A stretch of DNA of 14,612 nucleotides, taken from contig CBFCZU010000097.1 in the NCBI GenBank assembly GCA_965602635.1, positions 1 through 14,612 of the forward strand, written 5' to 3'. Numbering within the stretch: the first letter of the stretch is position 1; the number at the start of each line of letters is the position of its first letter. Below the pieces are notes generated by a model. It ran no database searches, was not told the origin of the DNA, and was given only the letters and a program-made list of their open reading frames with translations. Positions 1-7,346 of this stretch are shown in pieces. Source of the stretch: CBFCZU01 sp965602635 (GTDB lineage Bacteria; Planctomycetota; Phycisphaerae; SM23-33). Made by a program: the position numbers and the translations under genes.

Positions 1-59
1 TCGCAAAGGTGCTTATTGCATGGACCCGGAAGGGGTCATGCAATAAGCAGGCTAGTTGC
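1..59 (+). repeat. GGAA-capped hairpin repeat, copy 1 (cut by window edge)
   Basis: This is a direct repeat of 10913-10971, matching at 54 of 59 positions; the first 20 bases are identical. It folds into a long imperfect hairpin: arms TGCTTATTGCA (10-20) and TGCAATAAGCA (39-49) are perfectly complementary. The inner stem (21-27 with 32-38) has one G-T pair and one mismatch, and GGAA (28-31) forms the loop. The left side is truncated by the window edge; in the other copy the first bases form part of a second hairpin. A dispersed REP/MITE-like intergenic element is the likely explanation; an RNA or regulator-binding role is also possible. Confidence 0.75.
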
Positions 60-60
60 A

Positions 61-86
61 GCAATTGGCGGGGCATTGCCAGTTGC
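61..86. repeat. 9-bp inverted repeat (hairpin)
   Basis: Arms GCAATTGGC (61-69) and GCCAGTTGC (78-86) pair with one G-T wobble around an 8-base loop. It lies immediately after the edge repeat and before the stronger 103-136 hairpin, so the first 136 bases form a string of three potential stem-loops. Confidence 0.5.
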
Positions 87-102
87 CGGCATGAAGCACA
101 CA

Positions 103-136
103 GCTCCGGCCGGGCCTTGTTGCGCCCGGCCGGGGC
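103..136. repeat. 13-bp GC-rich hairpin upstream of the TPR gene
   Basis: The arms at 103-115 and 124-136 pair over 13 positions with a single G-T wobble and an 8-base loop (CTTGTTGC). No clear T run follows, so it is not a typical intrinsic terminator for either strand. The rest of the intergenic stretch to 296 is GC-rich with no convincing gene. A TTGACG at 225-230 followed 17 bp later by a poor -10 (CACCAT, 248-253) is the best promoter candidate seen for the downstream gene, and it is weak. Confidence 0.5.
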
Positions 137-296
137 TGCTCGGCCACCGCGCACCGAAACCTTCCTTTTCGCCTGCCGTTATACCTCTGTGCCTCCTGGC
201 CCGGGCCCGGCGGCAGGGGCGCCCTTGACGCCCGCGCGCCCGCGCGGCACCATGAGCCGCCGTGAACGGACAAGCCAACAGCTCAGAGGTGGAACC

Positions 297-1787
297 ATGA
301 AGTACGCGAGAGCCTGGACCGCACTGCTCCTGGCGGGCCTGCTGGCCGGGCCCGTCTGCCTGGCGGCGCCGCGGCCGAAGGTCACCTACTCCCAGGAGTA
401 TCGCCGCCTGACCGCGGAGTTCCAGCGGCGCAGACACGCGCAGGCGTTCGTCATGCTGGACCAGATGCTCAAGAAGTACAAGGCGCCCGCGCAGGCCCAG
501 GAGCTTCGCCTGCTCAAGGCCGAGAAGCTCGGCGAAACGGGCAAGCACGCCGAGGCGCTGAAGGAGCTGGCCAGCCTGCGCGACGCCTTCAAGGAGGACA
601 AGACCCTCCAGGCCCAGTCGCTGCTGCTCAGCGCCGCCTCGCTGCGGGGGCTGAAGCGTTTTCCCGAGGCCGTCGCCACCTACCAGAAGGTCGCCAAGGA
701 CTTCGCCGCTCAGCCGGACCGCGCCGCCGACGCCCTGGTCCGCGCCGGCGACGTGCTCGGCACCGACCTGAAGAAGTACCCCGAGGCCCTGGCGTCGTAC
801 GCCGCCGTGGAGAAGCAATTCCCCACGCTCCCCCGCCGCTGCAGCGCCGCGGTACTCAAGATCGCCACGATCAACGAGACGCAGACCAAGGACCTTCTCA
901 AGGCGGCGGCCGCCTACGCGAAGCTCACCTCCACCTACGCCGCGCTGCATCCCCAGAACATCCTGGCGGGGCACTACACAAGGCAGGTCGCGTGCCTGCG
1001 CGGGGCCAAGAAGCTGCCCGAGGCCCTGGCCGCCCTGAAGAAGGGCGAGAAGGCCCTGCAGGAGGTCCGTTACCGCACGCCGATGGCACTGGCGCAGTTG
1101 GGTGTGCTGGTGGAGATGAAGAACTACCCCGGCGTGCGCGGCGAGGCGGACCGGATTATCTGCGAGTACCCGCTGGAGCTCGAGACCTGCCAGGCCGCCC
1201 AGACGCGGGTGGTCGATGCCTACCGGGCGGAGAGCAAGTTCGCCGAGTGCCTGGGGTCGGCCCGGACGCTGTACGACGCCGCCGGCAGCGAGAGGAACAT
1301 CCGCGCCGCCGCCCACGTGGTTGCCCGCGGCTTCCGGTCGGTTGACGGCAACCTCGCCCGGGCCAACGTCTTCCTCGCCTACCAGCGGTTCGGCCCGCTG
1401 GGCAAAGACGGCAAGCCCAACACGCCCGACGATCAGAAGGTCAATCACCTCCCCGCGGTGAGGTATCCGGCGAGCACGCCGGCCAGGAACCAGCGCTTCA
1501 CCGCCGCCGTCAACGCCCAGCCCAAGACCTACCGGGGCTACCGCACAAGGGCCTACCTGTACGTGTATTGGGGCAAGCCGAAGGAGGCGGCCCAGCAGTT
1601 CAGGCTGGCGTTCCAGATCAGCGCCGACTCCCTCGTCCCCCAGGCCGCCCACGAGCTGGTGCTGGTGGGGTTGAAGGCCTACCGGGCCTCCTTCGCGGGG
1701 CTGGACCGCGTATTCGAGTACATCAGCTACGGGCCCAAGGGCAAGGACGGCAAGCAGAACATCCTCGACCCGTTCCAGGGGCTGTAA
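297..1787 (+). CDS. Secreted tetratricopeptide-repeat (TPR) protein
   Basis: The 496-residue product starts with a clear signal peptide: basic MKYAR, a Leu/Ala-rich core to about residue 20, and a likely cleavage after CLAA. The rest is almost entirely helical TPR-like repeats of the type (A/P)EALxxYxxVxKxFP, for example around residues 80-190 and 230-260, so it is probably an exported protein-interaction scaffold. The open frame extends upstream to base 9, but that part crosses the hairpin repeats and encodes no recognisable protein. The ATG at 297 is preceded by GAGGTGG (286-292) and begins the signal peptide, which decides the start. A motif of the form aromatic-GPxGKDGKxN occurs twice, at about residues 365-375 and 478-488. 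The next gene begins on the base after the stop codon, suggesting a shared transcript. The exact function is unknown. Confidence 0.85.
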   Translation: MKYARAWTALLLAGLLAGPVCLAAPRPKVTYSQEYRRLTAEFQRRRHAQAFVMLDQMLKKYKAPAQAQELRLLKAEKLGETGKHAEALKELASLRDAFKEDKTLQAQSLLLSAASLRGLKRFPEAVATYQKVAKDFAAQPDRAADALVRAGDVLGTDLKKYPEALASYAAVEKQFPTLPRRCSAAVLKIATINETQTKDLLKAAAAYAKLTSTYAALHPQNILAGHYTRQVACLRGAKKLPEALAALKKGEKALQEVRYRTPMALAQLGVLVEMKNYPGVRGEADRIICEYPLELETCQAAQTRVVDAYRAESKFAECLGSARTLYDAAGSERNIRAAAHVVARGFRSVDGNLARANVFLAYQRFGPLGKDGKPNTPDDQKVNHLPAVRYPASTPARNQRFTAAVNAQPKTYRGYRTRAYLYVYWGKPKEAAQQFRLAFQISADSLVPQAAHELVLVGLKAYRASFAGLDRVFEYISYGPKGKDGKQNILDPFQGL

Positions 1788-2603
1788 GTGGATCGTTCGC
1801 CGGACATGGTTGAAGCCGCCGTCGAGCGGCTGGGGCTGCGGGCCCGCCGGGCGCTGTGGGCGGCGGCAGTGGTCGTCTGCGCCGTTGGCCCGGGCGCCGC
1901 CCAGAAGCCGCCTGTGAAGGTCACGCCGGCCGAGTGGGACCAGGCCATGACCGCGGTGAGGGGCATCTCGCTGGATTCCGCCCAGCCGGCGCCCCGCCGC
2001 GCCAACGCCATCGTGGCCTACGCCAAGCTGAGCCTCCTTCGCGGCCGGCCTGATGACGCGGTAAAGCTGTGCCGCGAGATACTGAGCACGGCCTCGGCGG
2101 GGGAGGTGGCGATCGCCGCCGTCCGGGCCGGCGCCCTTACCGCCCGCTTCGTTCACTGTCACCTGGGCGCGGTCGAGGATTTCATCCGCACCTGGCAGGG
2201 CGGCTCGGCCACCGGCTCGGCCCGAGCGGCCGCCGCCAGGGTGCAGCAGGACCTGGCGAAGATACGCCAGCATCTCATGTCGGTCGCCGGCAGGAGGCCC
2301 GTGCCCATGCCCATCGCCGTCCGCCTGGCGCCCTGGGCGGCCCTGGTGCCCGGGCGCGGCGCCCGCGTGGTGGGCTTCCCGGCGATACGAGTGGCGGCCC
2401 CGCATTGGAGCGTCAGCCCCAAGGGCGGCGCCGGCCCGTCGGCGGCGGCGGTGGGGCTGCCGCCGATACCGCTGCCGCCACAGATCGCCAAGGACGGCAG
2501 CGGCCGTCCTGCCGCCCTGCGCCTGACGCTGCCGGCCTACGTCGCGCCGCCGTGGTACGCCAGGGTGAGCTTCCCGCCCCTGAAGGAGGCGCCGAAGAAG
2601 TAG
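1788..2603 (+). CDS. Hypothetical exported protein, second gene of the TPR operon
   Basis: The product is 271 residues and not assigned to a named family. After a basic n-region (RLGLRARR) comes a hydrophobic segment ALWAAAVVVCAVG ending near GAAQ, read here as a signal peptide. Residues of roughly 45-160 are Ala-rich and helical with TPR-like spacing, resembling the upstream gene. The C-terminal third is rich in Pro, Gly and Ala with repeated short Pro-containing segments and looks extended. GTG 1788 is chosen because AGGGG (1777-1781) lies 6 bases upstream; ATG 1806 is in frame but has no visible ribosome-binding site. The start directly abuts the TAA of the TPR gene, so translational coupling is likely. 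It may be a partner of the TPR protein, by context only. Confidence 0.7.
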   Translation: MDRSPDMVEAAVERLGLRARRALWAAAVVVCAVGPGAAQKPPVKVTPAEWDQAMTAVRGISLDSAQPAPRRANAIVAYAKLSLLRGRPDDAVKLCREILSTASAGEVAIAAVRAGALTARFVHCHLGAVEDFIRTWQGGSATGSARAAAARVQQDLAKIRQHLMSVAGRRPVPMPIAVRLAPWAALVPGRGARVVGFPAIRVAAPHWSVSPKGGAGPSAAAVGLPPIPLPPQIAKDGSGRPAALRLTLPAYVAPPWYARVSFPPLKEAPKK

Positions 2604-2623
2604 CCGGCCGGGACGCGATCGCC

Positions 2624-3754
2624 ATGTACGGAAAGGTCCACGCCACCGACGCGATGACCTCCCGCCAGCGGCTGCTGGCCGCCTACCGCGGCGAAGAGAC
2701 CGACCGCCTGCCTTACTGGGCCAAGGTCGCCAACCCCACATGGCGGACAAGCCAGCCGGAGGAAATCCGCAAGCTCACCGACCTGGAGCTGCACGATTAC
2801 ATCCACGCCGACGGCATCTTCGGCTGCGGGGGCGGCATCGGCCGGACGGCCCCCCACGCGCCGGTTGAGACCAAGCGCGACGCCAATGTGGAGAGACGCC
2901 TCACCCGCACCCCCGACGGCGACCTGGCCGAGGAGTGGACGCTCGACCCCTACACCCAGAGCTGGCACCCGACCGAGCTGCCGGTCAAGACGCTGGAGGA
3001 CGTGCGGCGGTATCGCTGGGCGTTCGAGGACGTCAGCTACGAGGTGGACGAGCAGGCAGTCGCCACGGCGGCCGACCGCTGCCGGCAGATCGGCCAGCGC
3101 GGCGTCACAAAGACCGGCGGCGCCACCAGCCCGCTGATGCACCTGATCCAGCACGTCATGGGGCCGGTGAAGACGCACCTGATGCTGGCCGACCACCCGG
3201 CCGAGATGTACGAGCTTATCGCCCTGATGCAGTCGGACCGCGCCGAGCAGGTCAAGGCCGTGGCCGAGCACACCCCGGCCGACCTGGTTGTGTCGGTGGA
3301 GAACACTTCCACCACGCTCATCAGCCCCGGGCAGTTCGAGAAGTACTGCTACCGCCACCTGTGCGACTACGGCCGGGCCATCCGGGCCGCCGGCAAGATG
3401 CACGAGCTGCACATGTGCGGCATGACGCTGGTCCTGCTGGAGCTGATCGAGACCATTCCGGCCGAGAGCATCGAGGCATACACCTCGCCGACGCTGGGCA
3501 ACACCCGCCTGGCCGACGGGCGGGCCAGGGCGCCGTCCAAGACGCTCGTCGGCGGGACCAACGTGATGGTCTGGCTGACCGAGGCCGAGCGGATCGAGCA
3601 GTACGTCCTGGACGAACTGGCCGCCTGCCCCGACCAGCGGCGGATCGTGCTCACCACCGCCGGCGTGGCCCCGCCGGGCTGCCCGGCCGAGAGGTTCCGC
3701 GCCGTCGGACAGTGGGTGAAGGACGTGCCGGTCAGAATGTCTGATGACCAGTGA
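2624..3754 (+). CDS. URO-D superfamily protein, methyltransferase-like (MtaA/CmuA type)
   Basis: The 376-residue product has the TIM-barrel layout of the uroporphyrinogen decarboxylase superfamily. It has the typical N-terminal MTSRQRLLAAYRGEETDRLP and a conserved-looking core with KTGGATSPLMHLIQHVMGP. Residues H263-x-C265 in HELHMCG and a late C353 in APPGCP match the His-x-Cys...Cys zinc ligands of MtaA/CmuA methyltransferases rather than haem-pathway HemE. No corrinoid protein or reactivase is adjacent, so the substrate is unknown. The ATG at 2624 is 20 bases after the previous gene with only a weak CGGGA ahead; ATG 2654 in frame matches the usual family start and is a real alternative (366 residues). 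The frame is open upstream to 2069, but that part overlaps the preceding gene and is rejected. Confidence 0.8.
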   Translation: MYGKVHATDAMTSRQRLLAAYRGEETDRLPYWAKVANPTWRTSQPEEIRKLTDLELHDYIHADGIFGCGGGIGRTAPHAPVETKRDANVERRLTRTPDGDLAEEWTLDPYTQSWHPTELPVKTLEDVRRYRWAFEDVSYEVDEQAVATAADRCRQIGQRGVTKTGGATSPLMHLIQHVMGPVKTHLMLADHPAEMYELIALMQSDRAEQVKAVAEHTPADLVVSVENTSTTLISPGQFEKYCYRHLCDYGRAIRAAGKMHELHMCGMTLVLLELIETIPAESIEAYTSPTLGNTRLADGRARAPSKTLVGGTNVMVWLTEAERIEQYVLDELAACPDQRRIVLTTAGVAPPGCPAERFRAVGQWVKDVPVRMSDDQ

Positions 3755-3815
3755 CGGATGCTCCGCCGGCCGCTCGCCGCATTTTCGTCATTGGTCATTG
3801 CCTCGCGTTTCCCAT

Positions 3816-3844
3816 TTGTCGCCCGCCCGCCCGGCCGCTAGAAT
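3816..3844 (+). promoter_or_regulatory. Candidate sigma-70 promoter for purL
   Basis: TTGTCG (3816-3821) and TAGAAT (3839-3844) are separated by exactly 17 bases, matching the -35 consensus at 4 of 6 and the -10 at 5 of 6 positions. The predicted start near 3851 would leave a leader of about 40 bases before purL. It sits in the only sizeable gap (136 bp) between the URO-D gene and purL, implying that the purine genes are transcribed separately from the upstream run. Confidence 0.5.
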
Positions 3845-3890
3845 CTCACTCTCACACCTGCGGGCTTGAATCGCGGAGGATGCGGCGGAA

Positions 3891-6767
3891 ATGATCCATC
3901 GGGTGGAAGTGACCTTGAAGGAGCAGTTCGGCGACCCCCACGCCGAGGGCGTTCTGGCCCAGATCAGGGAGCTGGGGATCGACTCGGTCAGCTCGGTTCG
4001 CTCGCGCAGGCTGTTCTTCCTGGCCGGCGATCTGGACGAGCAGCAGGCCGGGCGGATAGGGGCCGAGCTTCTGGCCGACCCCGTCATCGAGCAGTGCCGC
4101 CTGGGCGAGGCGCGGGCCGCCGACGGGGCGACGGTGATCGAGGTCCACCTCAAGGCCGGGGTGATGGACCCGGTGGCGGCTACGGCCGAGAAGGCCATCC
4201 GCGACATGGGGGTGGAGATCGAGTCGGTCCGCACGGCGCGGCGCTACGAGCTCGCCGGGCGAATGGGCAAGCGCGAGCGGGTGGCCATCGCCCGCCGCCT
4301 GCTGGCCAACGACGTCATCGAGGACGTCCACTTCGCCGCATACACCCCGCCCGAGCGCCACAGCCGCGCCTACGAGCTGACGGTCAACGAGATTCCCATC
4401 CGCGAGCTTGACGCCGCCGCCCTGGAGGCCGTCAGCAAGCAGCGCGACCTGTTCCTCAACCTCACCGAGATGCAGGCCATCCAGGCCCACTACCGCAAGC
4501 TCGGCCGCGAGCCGCGGGACGTCGAGATCGAGACCATCGCCCAGACCTGGTCGGAGCACTGCGTGCACAAGACCTTCCGGTCGGACATCCGCCTGACCGA
4601 CACCGCCGGGCGGGAGGTCGAGAACATCCCGAACCTCATTAAGAGCACCATCTTCGCCGTCACCCGTGAGCTCGACCGCCCCTGGTGCATCAGCGTCTTC
4701 GACGACAACGCCGGGGTGATCGAGTTCGACGAGCACTGGGCGGCGTGCTTCAAGGTCGAGACGCACAACCACCCCTCGGCGCTGGACCCCTACGGCGGGG
4801 CGGGCACGGGCATCGGCGGGGTCATCCGCGACCCGATGGGCACGGGGCTGGGCGCGTTCCCGGTGGCCAACACCGACGTCTTCTGCTTCGGCCCGCCGGA
4901 CATGCCTATCTCGGAGGTGCCCAAGGGCGTGCTGCACCCGCGGCGGATCATGCGCGGCGTCGTGGCGGGCGTCCGCGACTACGGCAACCGCATGGGAATC
5001 CCCACCGTCAACGGGGCGGTGTACTTCGACGAGAAGTACCTCGGCAACCCGCTGGTGTACTGCGGCACTGTCGGCATGCTGCCCAGGGAGCGGTGCACCA
5101 GGCAGTGGCCCAGGGACGGCGACGCCATCATCTGCGTCGGCGGGCGGACCGGGCGCGACGGCATCCACGGGGCGACATTCTCCTCCGGCGAGCTGACACA
5201 CGAGCACGAGACGACCTTCTCCGGGGCCGTCCAGATCGGCAACGCCATCACCGAGAAGAAGATGCTCGACACCATCATGCAGGCCCGCCGCGAGGGGCTC
5301 TACAGCGCCATCACCGACTGCGGCGCCGGCGGGCTGGCCAGCTCCGTCGGCGAGATGGGCCAGAAGGTCGGCGCCGAGGTCCACCTGGACCGTGTCCCGC
5401 TCAAGTACGCCGGGCTGAGCTACTGGGAGATATGGGAGTCGGAGGCCCAGGAGCGGATGACCCTGGCCGTGCCGGGCGAGAACGTCGAGCGGATCCTGGC
5501 CATCTTCGCCGCCGAGGAGGTCGAGGCGACGGTCATCGGCACCTTCGGCACGCCTGACAGGCAGCTTCGGCTCTACTACGACGGGCAGCTCGTCGGCGAG
5601 CTTGACATGGAGTTCCTCCACGAGGGCCTGCCGCGCCCGATGAAGGACGCCGTCTGGGAGCAGGCCGATCGCCCCAGCCCGGCCCCGCCGGCGCGCGACG
5701 ACCACGCCGCGACGCTGCTGAAGATCCTCGCCGCCCCGAACGTCGCCTCCAAGGAGTGGGTCGTCCGCCAGTACGATCACGAGGTTCAGGGCGGCAGTGT
5801 GATCAAGCCGCTGGTGGGGGTGGCGCACGACGGCCCCGGCGACGCGGCCGTGATTCGCCCGCTGCTCGACTCGCAGCGGGCGCTGGTGATCTCCTGCGGG
5901 ATGAACCCGCGCCTGGGCGAGCTCGACCCTTACCACTCGGCCCTGCACGCCATCGACGAGGCGCTGCGGAACTGCGTCGCGGTGGGGGGCGACCTGTCGC
6001 GGACGGCCATCCTCGACAACTTCTCCTGGGGCAACTGCAACAAGCCCGACCGGCTCGGGGCACTCGTCCAGGCGGCCAAGGCCTGCCACGCCGGGGCACT
6101 GGCCTACGGCACGCCGTTCGTCTCGGGCAAGGACTCGCTCAACAACGAGTTCCAGACGGACACGGGCGAGACGATCGCCATCCCGCCGACGCTGCTCATC
6201 TCGGCCGTCAGCGTGATCGCCGACGCCGCCTTGTGCGTCACCGCCGACGCCAAGGGCGCGGGCAACCACGTGCTGCTGCTGGGGCGCACGACCGGGCACC
6301 TGGGCGGCAGCCACCTGCTGCTGGTCGAGGGGCTGGAGAGCGGCACGGACGTCCCGCCGGTAGCACCGGCCGAGTCCAGGAAGGTCATGGAGGCGGTGCA
6401 GCGTGCAATCACCGCTGGGCAGGTCCGCGCCTGCCACGACCTGTCCGAGGGCGGGCTGGCGGTCGCGGCCGCGGAAATGGCCTTCTCCGGCGGGCTGGGG
6501 GTCGAGCTGGACCTCTCGGCAGTGCCGGCCGAGGCCGACGTGCCCCCGCCCGCGAGGCTCTTCGCCGAGAACGCCGGGCGGTTCCTCGTCGAGGTCTCGC
6601 CCGACGACTACGATGCCTTCCTCGAAACGATAGGCGACGTGCCCTGCGGGAAGCTGGGGCGGGTCACCGACACCGGCCGGGTCGTCATAGCGGACTCGAC
6701 GCGCGTCGTGATCGACGTCGAGATCGCCCGCGCCAAGGCCGCCTGGCAGGGAACGTTCGATTGGTAG
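3891..6767 (+). CDS. purL: Phosphoribosylformylglycinamidine synthase, PurS-PurS-PurL fusion
   Basis: The 958-residue synthase subunit makes FGAM from FGAR, ATP and ammonia in de novo purine synthesis. Two PurS-like domains are fused ahead of the catalytic part. The first spans about residues 1-73 (VTLKEQFGDP ... LLADPVIEQCR) and the second about 81-150 (VHLKAGVMDP ... LLANDVIEDVHF). The PurL core starts near residue 185 and shows WSEHC (220-224), KVETHNHP (288-295), GGAGTGIGGVIRD (302-314) and, later, GGDLSRTAILDNFSWGN and VSGKDSLNNEF. There is no C-terminal glutaminase domain; that job falls to purQ at 7347. The start is set by GGAGGA (3875-3880), 10 bases ahead of the ATG. A canonical three-gene system has separate PurS of about 80 residues and PurL of about 740, so the extra N-terminal length is accounted for by the two PurS units. 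Confidence 0.95.
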   Translation: MIHRVEVTLKEQFGDPHAEGVLAQIRELGIDSVSSVRSRRLFFLAGDLDEQQAGRIGAELLADPVIEQCRLGEARAADGATVIEVHLKAGVMDPVAATAEKAIRDMGVEIESVRTARRYELAGRMGKRERVAIARRLLANDVIEDVHFAAYTPPERHSRAYELTVNEIPIRELDAAALEAVSKQRDLFLNLTEMQAIQAHYRKLGREPRDVEIETIAQTWSEHCVHKTFRSDIRLTDTAGREVENIPNLIKSTIFAVTRELDRPWCISVFDDNAGVIEFDEHWAACFKVETHNHPSALDPYGGAGTGIGGVIRDPMGTGLGAFPVANTDVFCFGPPDMPISEVPKGVLHPRRIMRGVVAGVRDYGNRMGIPTVNGAVYFDEKYLGNPLVYCGTVGMLPRERCTRQWPRDGDAIICVGGRTGRDGIHGATFSSGELTHEHETTFSGAVQIGNAITEKKMLDTIMQARREGLYSAITDCGAGGLASSVGEMGQKVGAEVHLDRVPLKYAGLSYWEIWESEAQERMTLAVPGENVERILAIFAAEEVEATVIGTFGTPDRQLRLYYDGQLVGELDMEFLHEGLPRPMKDAVWEQADRPSPAPPARDDHAATLLKILAAPNVASKEWVVRQYDHEVQGGSVIKPLVGVAHDGPGDAAVIRPLLDSQRALVISCGMNPRLGELDPYHSALHAIDEALRNCVAVGGDLSRTAILDNFSWGNCNKPDRLGALVQAAKACHAGALAYGTPFVSGKDSLNNEFQTDTGETIAIPPTLLISAVSVIADAALCVTADAKGAGNHVLLLGRTTGHLGGSHLLLVEGLESGTDVPPVAPAESRKVMEAVQRAITAGQVRACHDLSEGGLAVAAAEMAFSGGLGVELDLSAVPAEADVPPPARLFAENAGRFLVEVSPDDYDAFLETIGDVPCGKLGRVTDTGRVVIADSTRVVIDVEIARAKAAWQGTFDW

Positions 6768-6795
6768 CCTCTTTTCACCACAGAGCCTCTTTTTG

Positions 6796-6813
6796 CCACA
6801 GAGGACACAGAGG
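6796..6813 (+). repeat. Left inverted repeat of the GxxExxY cassette
   Basis: CCACAGAGGACACAGAGG, two head-to-tail CACAGAGG units, begins 29 bases after the purL stop. Reverse-complementing 7313-7330 gives the same sequence with one difference at the tenth base. The bases following (to about 6840) are A-rich, unlike the surrounding genes. Confidence 0.8.
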
Positions 6814-6843
6814 TCACAAGGGAAAGAATAGAAGAATCTGGAT

Positions 6844-7281
6844 ATGACCAGGGAACGCGAGACAGCGCCATCGAGACAAAGGCCTGATGTGAAGCCGCCT
6901 GCAGATTTCCCGCGGGAACTCAACGACTTGAGCGGGCGAATTCTCGGCGCGGCGATAGAGGTCCATCGTCACCTTGGACCGGGTCTGGTCGAGACAGTTT
7001 ACGAGGTGGCTCTCGAGCATGAACTTCGGCTTCAGGGCCTCGCGGTCGATCGCCAAATGCCGATCGCTGTCCGGTACAAGGACATCCAGATCGGTGGGCA
7101 GCGGCTGGACATGCTTGTTGAAGGGAAGGTGGTGGTCGAGCTGAAGTCCGTGGAGTCGCTGGCGCCCATTCATGAAGCCCAATTGCTGAGTTACCTGAAG
7201 GCGGCCGGCTTGCGGCTGGGCTTGCTGATAAACTTCAATGCCCCGCGCCTGGTGGACGGCGTGCGTAGGTTCGTCCTCTGA
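6844..7281 (+). CDS. GxxExxY protein (PD-(D/E)xK nuclease-like)
   Basis: The 145-residue product matches the GxxExxY family throughout. It has NDLSGRILGAAIEVHRHLGPG, the signature G47-L-V-E50-T-V-Y53, a D89 in RLDMLVEGK, E99-L-K101 in VVVELKSV, and the tail EAQLLSYLKAAGLRLGLLINF. The D89...E99-x-K101 arrangement is the catalytic pattern of PD-(D/E)xK nucleases, to which the family is related; the biological role is not established. About 25 residues precede the usual family start, so the true start could lie further in; no strong ribosome-binding site is seen before ATG 6844. The gene lies alone between purL and purQ, flanked by inverted repeats, with lower GC and different codon choice. Origin by insertion is likely. 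Confidence 0.85.
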   Translation: MTRERETAPSRQRPDVKPPADFPRELNDLSGRILGAAIEVHRHLGPGLVETVYEVALEHELRLQGLAVDRQMPIAVRYKDIQIGGQRLDMLVEGKVVVELKSVESLAPIHEAQLLSYLKAAGLRLGLLINFNAPRLVDGVRRFVL

Positions 7282-7312
7282 GCGAAATTCTCTTTGTTTG
7301 AACTCTCTGTTC

Positions 7313-7330
7313 CCTCTGTGGCCTCTGTGG
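7313..7330 (-). repeat. Right inverted repeat of the GxxExxY cassette
   Basis: CCTCTGTGGCCTCTGTGG lies 17 bases before the purQ start codon. It is the reverse complement of the left repeat apart from one base. The purQ ribosome-binding site (7336-7340) lies just outside it, so purQ translation signals remain intact. Confidence 0.8.
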
Positions 7331-7346
7331 TAGGGAAAGGCAGACG

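Larger units (their letters stand above)
6776..7333 (+). mobile_element. Putative GxxExxY cassette bounded by CACAGAGG inverted repeats
   Basis: Inverted repeats 6796-6813 and 7313-7330 enclose a single small gene. They match at 17 of 18 positions when one is reverse-complemented. Both ends are built from iterated CCACAGAGG units; a further partial unit (CCACAGAG) lies at 6778-6785. The enclosed gene is visibly less biased to G/C third codon positions than purL and purQ on either side. The unit splits a purL-purQ pair whose products work in one complex. No transposase is present and target-site duplications were not identified, so calling this mobile is an inference from layout and composition. 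Confidence 0.45.

Noticed and set aside
36..2750. A 904-codon open frame on the - strand across the TPR, hypothetical and URO-D genes
   Set aside because: It encodes low-complexity Arg/Gly/Ala-rich sequence with no family resemblance. Long antisense frames are expected opposite genes with G/C-ending codons.
2624..3754. Annotation as hemE (uroporphyrinogen decarboxylase)
   Set aside because: The zinc-ligand pattern H-x-C...C typical of methyltransferase members is present, and the HemE N-terminal signature is not recognised.
3852..6923. A 1023-codon open frame on the - strand opposite purL
   Set aside because: It mirrors purL codons, has no signal peptide or domain, and crosses the GxxExxY boundary. 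The purL reading is unequivocal.
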